Shown piece after piece: positions 59,347 through 64,000 of a stretch of DNA of 64,000 nucleotides. The stretch's first letter is position 1. The number at the start of each line of letters is the position of its first letter. The notes under the pieces are model-generated. The model searched no databases and had not been told where the DNA came from. It saw nothing but the letters and a program-made list of their open reading frames with translations. A program made the translations under genes and the position numbers. Source of the stretch: a bacterium (GTDB taxonomy: Bacteria; Arandabacterota; Arandabacteria; Arandabacterales; Arandabacteraceae); assembly GCA_029933125.1 (NCBI GenBank), contig JAOZOU010000002.1, forward strand, positions 108,181 to 172,180, read 5' to 3'.

Positions 59347-59814
59347 ATGGTGCAGGTGGCAGTAAATGACTACGTAGTCAGGATTGAGAATTGCATTCCG
59401 AAGATGATCAAAGCTCTCCGGTGGACAGTGCCACGCCGCCTAATGGGAGTCAATCTGAGCTTCTTTCAAGGGCTGGTTCTTTTAGCGCTCAAGGAAGGCA
59501 GGCGTGGCCTAAAGATGACTCAGATTGGAGATGAGACAGGTATCAAGCCGACCACATTGACTCAAGTGGTGGACAGTCTTGAGAAGAACAGATTCGTTGA
59601 GCGGCGGAGGACCCCGAAGGACCGGCGTGTCTGTCTAGTACATCTGACGCGTAAGGGAAAGCGGCTGTTGAAGCAGATCGAGCAGCACCGCAAGAAATTG
59701 ATAACCCAAGTCATTGAATCTCTTGATCCCGACGAAACTGAGAACCTCGTATGTGCGTTTGAGAGAGTGACGTCGATACTGTTGGAAAAGGTTCAGAAGT
59801 CGAGTCGTCCTTGA
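59347..59814 (+). CDS. MarR family transcriptional regulator
   Basis: A 155-residue DNA-binding regulator. The winged helix (residues about 35-110: GLKMTQIGDETGIKPTTLTQVVDSLEKNRFVERRRTPKDRRVCLVHLT) is split by its turn and wing as in MarR, with the DRR wing residues. The ATG at 59347 is seven bases after GAGGAGG; the TTG at 59341 is too close. It heads an efflux operon and lies behind a promoter with a matching palindrome, so it is probably an autorepressor released by a toxic ligand. Confidence 0.92.
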   Translation: MVQVAVNDYVVRIENCIPKMIKALRWTVPRRLMGVNLSFFQGLVLLALKEGRRGLKMTQIGDETGIKPTTLTQVVDSLEKNRFVERRRTPKDRRVCLVHLTRKGKRLLKQIEQHRKKLITQVIESLDPDETENLVCAFERVTSILLEKVQKSSRP

Positions 59815-59856
59815 GAACTGCCCAGCAGCCAAATGTAGCGGAGGGGGATCTTTACA

Positions 59857-61239
59857 ATGGGAAGAAGATCTTCTGTGATTGTTCTGGTTCTTACGTTATT
59901 GACTTCTGCGGTGATGGGAGCGTCTGTTGGATGGTCTGAGGTGCCTACCGTATCGGATACACTGAAAGTGCTCTCGCTTGAGGACTGCATCGCCATCGCC
60001 TTGGAGAGGAATCAGTCTGTCCAAATAGCGAAAGCCAGGATCGACGAGGCAAGCGAGAAAAGACGGGAGGCATTCGGGAGTTACTTGCCTTCAGCCAGTG
60101 CTATCTTCTCATATACAAGGCTTTCAGAGGTGCCAACGCTTGATATGACCACGATGCTGTTGGAACCTGAGGGTGGTGTGGGGTCACTGGTAAGGTTCTA
60201 TGGGTTCGATACCTTTCACTACAAGATGGGGGAAGAGAACAATTACAAACTCAGCATTTCGGTTTCTCAACCTATTTTCACATGGGGACGAATCCGTTCC
60301 CAGAACCGCATTGCGCTTCTTGAATGGGAGCTTGCTCAGGAACAGTACAGACAAGCAAGACTTGATATAACCTTCGCTGTTAAGCAAGCCTTCTATTCGG
60401 TTCTCCTCACGCGTGAATTCCGCTATATTGCAGAAGAAGCTGTCCGGGCGATAGAGCGTCACTATGAAGTCGCTCAGGCTCTTTATGAGGAAGGCAAGGT
60501 CTCAGCACTGGATGTCTCACGCGTGAAGGTTCAGCTTGTCAACGCGAGAACACAGGAGATAAAGGCCGCCAATGCGGTAAAGCTTGCGCTCAAGGCTCTG
60601 TATAACCTCATAGATGCACCAGAGGGTGCCGACTGGCAGATCAGGGGCGAGCTTTCCTTTGAACCTATAATAATGACCGTAGAGGTCGCGTTTCAAGAGG
60701 CTCTGGAGAACAGGCCCGAACTCAGAGAACTTGCGCTGAGGAGAGGCATTGTGGATGAACTGTTGCGATTGGCAAGGGCTGAGACAAAGCCAACTCTTGC
60801 ATTCGCGGCCAGCTATGATTACAGCAGACCTTTCTACTTCAGCGATGACTGGAAGGGGAGCTGGAACGCTGGTCTCTATTTAAGTTTCCCTTTCTTCAAG
60901 GGCTTCTCTGACAAGGCAAGGGTCAGCCAAGCGCAATCGCAACTAAAGCAGATTGAACTGGCTGATGAGCAATTGCGGATGGGTATGAGACTGGAGATAG
61001 AAAAGATATTACTGAGCCTGGAGGAGGCTGCCGAAAGAGTGGCCGCACAGCAAGAGAACGTTGAGGTGGCAAGGCAGAATCTTGAGATCATCCAGAAAAG
61101 ATATCAGGAGGGGCTTGCATCTGATCTTGACGTTACGGATACCCGCCTTGGACTGACTCAGGCAGAGACAGAGTATGCTCAGGCTCTTTTCGATTATGTT
61201 ATCGCTTTGGCGGAACTCGAAAGAGCGATAGGCAGGTGA
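59857..61239 (+). CDS. TolC family outer-membrane efflux protein
   Basis: A 460-residue outer-membrane channel for a tripartite pump. A signal peptide (VIVLVLTLLTSAVMGASVGW) is followed by two similar halves rich in heptad helices (OEP domains): LEDCIAIALERNQSVQIAKARI near residue 40, and the second half starting near residue 255. The typical YQEGLASDLDVTDTRLGLTQAETEY is near residue 415. CGGAGGGGG precedes the ATG. It is the second gene of the operon. Confidence 0.9.
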   Translation: MGRRSSVIVLVLTLLTSAVMGASVGWSEVPTVSDTLKVLSLEDCIAIALERNQSVQIAKARIDEASEKRREAFGSYLPSASAIFSYTRLSEVPTLDMTTMLLEPEGGVGSLVRFYGFDTFHYKMGEENNYKLSISVSQPIFTWGRIRSQNRIALLEWELAQEQYRQARLDITFAVKQAFYSVLLTREFRYIAEEAVRAIERHYEVAQALYEEGKVSALDVSRVKVQLVNARTQEIKAANAVKLALKALYNLIDAPEGADWQIRGELSFEPIIMTVEVAFQEALENRPELRELALRRGIVDELLRLARAETKPTLAFAASYDYSRPFYFSDDWKGSWNAGLYLSFPFFKGFSDKARVSQAQSQLKQIELADEQLRMGMRLEIEKILLSLEEAAERVAAQQENVEVARQNLEIIQKRYQEGLASDLDVTDTRLGLTQAETEYAQALFDYVIALAELERAIGR

Positions 61240-61388
61240 GGGTATGGGTCAAAGGGGTCGACTGAATTTGTGAACTGACCACTCGCTTTTGAAAGGGCAT
61301 GTTTTCTTGGAGGTTTTCACTTATGCACAGCACAATCAGCCTCAGTAAGGGTTGTAGGTTGTCTCAAGCCTTTAGGAGGGAGAACACG

Positions 61389-62282
61389 ATGAGGTTGGGT
61401 CTGGTCACGCTGCTTTGTCTCACATGTCTTTCCATGAGCTGCTCAAACGAACAGCAGCCCGCTCAGGCGGCTGAACCAGCAGGTGCGATCGAGGTTGAGG
61501 TTTACAAAGTGGATGAAGGGACCGTAAGAGAATGCCTCAACTGTGACGGTGACATAGAAGCTGCCAGGGAAGTCCTCGTCTATGCATCTGTTCCCGGGAA
61601 GCTGCATACCAAGATTCGCCAAATAGGCGAAGACGTTAAGAAGGACGAGATTGTTGTATTGCTTGATCGTGATGAGCCAGCACTGAAGTTCTCATATGCT
61701 GAAGTCAAGGCGCCAATTCGCGGAACGATAACGCGGTACTTTGTCGAGATCGGTGATGAAGTGCTTCCTCCACAGCCCATGCCACAGAAGCCCATCATGT
61801 CAATTGCTGATCTCGACACGGTCAAGGTGAGAGCTCTGCTGAATGAGAGAGAGATCGTCTTGATCAGGAGAGGAATGAAGGCGACGATCGAGGTCGATGC
61901 TTTTCCTGATACGGTTTTCTTGGGTAGGGTGACTCGCATATACCCCGCTGTAGACGCCATGACACGAAAAGGAGAAATCGAAATAGAGATTCCGAATCCC
62001 GGCAGGGTGCTGAGACCCGGTATGTTCGCTACCTGCGGCCTCATTCTCCGGGAGAAAGACAATGTGCCGGTTATTCCTGCCAAGGCTGTCGTGCATAGAG
62101 AGGGCAAAGCTGTCGCCTTCAAGGTTGTGAGCGGTAGGCTTGTTGAGCAACCGGTTAGATTGGGTATTAGGGACAGGGATGTCTTCGAAGTCATCGATGG
62201 CTTGAGGCTTGGGGATCCTATAGTTTGCAATCATATCGCCGGACTTATTGATGGGGCACGTGTAGTAGTGTCAGGGAAGTAG
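61389..62282 (+). CDS. RND efflux periplasmic adaptor (HlyD/MFP), lipoprotein
   Basis: A 297-residue membrane-fusion protein. A lipoprotein signal (LVTLLCLTCLSMSC) is followed by the first beta/lipoyl part (VLVYASVPGKLHTKIRQIG, then VKKDEIVVLLDRDEPALKF), a short direct crossing without the usual long coiled hairpin, and beta-barrel and membrane-proximal domains (VDAFPDTVFLGRVTRIYPA, then GMFATCGLIL). The ATG at 61389 follows TTAGGAGGG; an upstream in-frame extension is excluded by the lipoprotein signal. The absence of a helical hairpin makes it smaller than AcrA. It links the TolC-like and RND proteins of the operon. Confidence 0.88.
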   Translation: MRLGLVTLLCLTCLSMSCSNEQQPAQAAEPAGAIEVEVYKVDEGTVRECLNCDGDIEAAREVLVYASVPGKLHTKIRQIGEDVKKDEIVVLLDRDEPALKFSYAEVKAPIRGTITRYFVEIGDEVLPPQPMPQKPIMSIADLDTVKVRALLNEREIVLIRRGMKATIEVDAFPDTVFLGRVTRIYPAVDAMTRKGEIEIEIPNPGRVLRPGMFATCGLILREKDNVPVIPAKAVVHREGKAVAFKVVSGRLVEQPVRLGIRDRDVFEVIDGLRLGDPIVCNHIAGLIDGARVVVSGK

Positions 62283-62294
62283 AGGGAGGGAAAA

Positions 62295-64000
62295 ATGCGA
62301 TTACCTGAGTTTTCTGTCAAACGTCCGGTCACGGTGACGATGCTCATCCTGATTGTAGTAGTGCTTGGGATAATCTCGCTCATGCGTCTGGGGATCGAGC
62401 TCATGCCAGACATTAGCTATCCGGTGGTCTCCACTATCCTTTCTTATGAAGGAGCTTCTCCGGAGGACATTGAGAACCTTATCACTAAACCAGTTGAGGG
62501 TGCGATTGCGAGTGTCAAGGGTATCAAGAAAATCACATCAACTTCGATAGAAGGAACGGCAGCAATAATGGCCGAATTCAATTGGGGTACGAATCTGGAC
62601 TTTGCAGCCCAGGATATCCGTGAGCGCATAGAGATGATTCGTGACTTCCTGCCTCAGGACATGAAGAGACCGCTGATCATGAAGTTTGACATATCAATGA
62701 TGCCCGTCCTTGCCTATGGGATAACGAGTGAGAGAAGCCCGCGGGATCTGAGGACCTTTGTTGAGGATAACATAAAGGACAGGCTTGAACAGATTGATGG
62801 AGTTGCTTCGTGCACTGTTATGGGGGGAGAGGAAAGAGAGATACAGGTCCGAGTCTCGAGGCAAAAGCTTGCAAGCTTCGGACTCAGCCTGCAGCAGGTT
62901 GTAGGTGCACTCAGGTTTGAGAATGTCAACATCTCCGGCGGTCATGTCAAAGAAGGCTATACGGAGTACTTGGTAAGGACTCTCGGAGAGTTTGGGAGCC
63001 TGGATGAGATAAGCTCGATTGTTGTTGGCAACAGGATGGGCACGCCAGTCTACCTCAGAGATGTTGCAGAAGTCTATGACACTCACAAGGAAAAAAGAGC
63101 CGGATCCTATACCAATGGTAAGTCAAGTGTTCTGATAATGGTGAGCAAGAGCTCGGGCGAAAACACAGTGACTGTTGCTGACCGAGTTAAGAGGGCTATT
63201 GCAGAGATGGCTCCGAACTTGCCTCCTGACATAGAATTCCACGAAGCGCTCGATCAATCGAGATTGACACGCCAGGTGGTAGGCTCCACAGTCAAAGATG
63301 CTCTGTTTGGGGCAATTCTGGCTGTTATCATACTTCTGGTCTTCCTGAGAAGTCTTAGACCCACACTGGTTATTGCGCTGAGCATCCCTCTTTCGATTGT
63401 TGCAACCTTTATCCCGATATACTTTCTTGGATACACACTCAACATTATGACCCTGGTTGGTCTTGCCTTAGGAGCCGGGCTTCTCATATCGAATGCCATC
63501 ATAGCCATTGAGAACATCTTTCGATACATGGAAGACGGGCATGATCGTATCACCTCAAGCATTGAGGGCGTAAGCGAGGTGAGCATGGCTATCACCGCCT
63601 CAACTCTGACAACAATGATTGTTTTCCTGCCACTGATCTACATCCCTGGCATCACAGGTAAGGTGTCGCGCGGGTTAGCTCTTACGGTTGCGTCTGCGCT
63701 CTTTATGTCATTGCTGGTGACGTTAACGCTTGTACCCATGCTGGCATCACGCATTTTTAGGCGTGTTCGGCAGGGAACGAAAGAGCATGTACTCTATGCC
63801 ACTGAGCGGCACTTCCAGAAGGCTGTAGTGATCTATGAGAAAGTTCTCAACTGGTGTCTCAGGAACAAGAAGAAGGTGCTTGCCATCGTGTTTGGTCTCT
63901 TCGCCTTGAGTGCCGCAGCTATCTTCATTATGGATAGAGAATTCATCCCCGAAAGCGACATGGACATCGTCATCCTCAAAGTCAGTCTACCAGTCGGCAC
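62295..64000 (+). CDS. RND efflux transporter (HAE/AcrB-like), 3' partial
   Basis: The inner-membrane pump of the operon; 568 residues are visible and the gene runs off the window. AGGGAGGG precedes the ATG. The N-terminus (LPEFSVKRPVTVTMLILIVV), the porter domain (DIENLITKPVEGAIASVKGI) and helices 2-6 fit the HAE group of RND pumps. The segment in helix 4 that normally carries the proton-relay Asp (family pattern G-x-x-V-D-D/N-A/S-I-V-V-x-E-N) reads GAGLLISNAIIAIENI here, so both usual Asp positions are Ser and Asn. The pump may use another ion or other residues. The C-terminal half is not in the window. Confidence 0.9.
   Translation, partial: MRLPEFSVKRPVTVTMLILIVVVLGIISLMRLGIELMPDISYPVVSTILSYEGASPEDIENLITKPVEGAIASVKGIKKITSTSIEGTAAIMAEFNWGTNLDFAAQDIRERIEMIRDFLPQDMKRPLIMKFDISMMPVLAYGITSERSPRDLRTFVEDNIKDRLEQIDGVASCTVMGGEEREIQVRVSRQKLASFGLSLQQVVGALRFENVNISGGHVKEGYTEYLVRTLGEFGSLDEISSIVVGNRMGTPVYLRDVAEVYDTHKEKRAGSYTNGKSSVLIMVSKSSGENTVTVADRVKRAIAEMAPNLPPDIEFHEALDQSRLTRQVVGSTVKDALFGAILAVIILLVFLRSLRPTLVIALSIPLSIVATFIPIYFLGYTLNIMTLVGLALGAGLLISNAIIAIENIFRYMEDGHDRITSSIEGVSEVSMAITASTLTTMIVFLPLIYIPGITGKVSRGLALTVASALFMSLLVTLTLVPMLASRIFRRVRQGTKEHVLYATERHFQKAVVIYEKVLNWCLRNKKKVLAIVFGLFALSAAAIFIMDREFIPESDMDIVILKVSLPVG

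Noticed and set aside
1..64000. CRISPR arrays, tRNA and rRNA genes
   Set aside because: No regularly spaced short repeats were seen, no tRNA T-loop motif outside coding frames, and no rRNA-like sequence.

Overview
The window looks like a chromosome segment of an uncultured, diderm, probably anaerobic bacterium related to the Fibrobacteres-Chlorobi-Bacteroidetes (FCB) superphylum (WOR-3, Zixibacteria, Latescibacteria, KSB1 and similar). The evidence is a set of large exported proteins that share a C-terminal FlgD/Por-type sorting domain, two gingipain-family (C25) proteases, a PorV-like outer-membrane protein, a TonB-dependent receptor with a carboxypeptidase-regulatory domain, and an RND/TolC pump. 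A CCG-type fumarate reductase, a soluble reductive-dehalogenase-like protein and several ferredoxin-type proteins fit anaerobic life. The exact phylum cannot be decided from sequence reading alone. Vegetative promoters are often close to the sigma-70 consensus, and Shine-Dalgarno sequences are clear.

Layout. 1-3134: end of an operon for a three-subunit fumarate reductase/succinate dehydrogenase (CCG subunit, Fe-S subunit, flavoprotein). 3135-4980: gene-poor stretch with two truncated transposases of the IS256 and IS110 families. 5061-8726: first gingipain-like protease. 8821-10053: reductive-dehalogenase-like Fe-S protein behind an almost perfect promoter. 10315-17351: outer-membrane operon (TonB receptor, large surface protein, PorV-like protein) closed by a strong terminator. 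17445-18709: scar with a deleted type IIG/ISP methylase remnant, a frameshifted membrane protein and an intact satD gene behind two palindromic operators. 19022-27280: housekeeping genes (MATE exporter, PfkB kinase, OGG-type glycosylase, ferredoxin and DHH phosphoesterase operon, IscU/NifU scaffold, zinc ribbon, TusA-like protein, amidohydrolase). 27326-36879: second gingipain-like protease and four more exported proteins, one combining von Willebrand A, cohesin-like and dockerin-like parts. 37246-38968: ECF sigma factor, anti-sigma factor and a divergent small membrane protein, with ECF-type promoters facing both ways. 39153-42412: M36-type metalloprotease interrupted by a one-base frameshift in a C run. 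42456-48460: minus-strand array of a glycogen debranching enzyme, a membrane cytochrome c and a four-gene membrane cluster (one member DUF6754-like) of unknown function. 48781-58954: mixed genes, including an aminopeptidase paired with an OPT peptide transporter and an aminotransferase. 59268-64000: MarR-controlled TolC/HlyD/RND efflux operon that runs off the window.

How it fits together. The organism appears to feed on peptides: secreted C25 and M36 proteases, an OPT oligopeptide transporter, an M29-like aminopeptidase and an aminotransferase form a plausible protein-use pathway. Export of the proteases is inferred to use a type IX-like route, because the same C-terminal domain recurs and a PorV-like protein is present. 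The best candidates for something undescribed are the four-gene DUF6754-like membrane cluster, the paired satD operators with a broken partner gene, the divergent ECF promoters, and an RND pump lacking the usual proton-relay aspartate.
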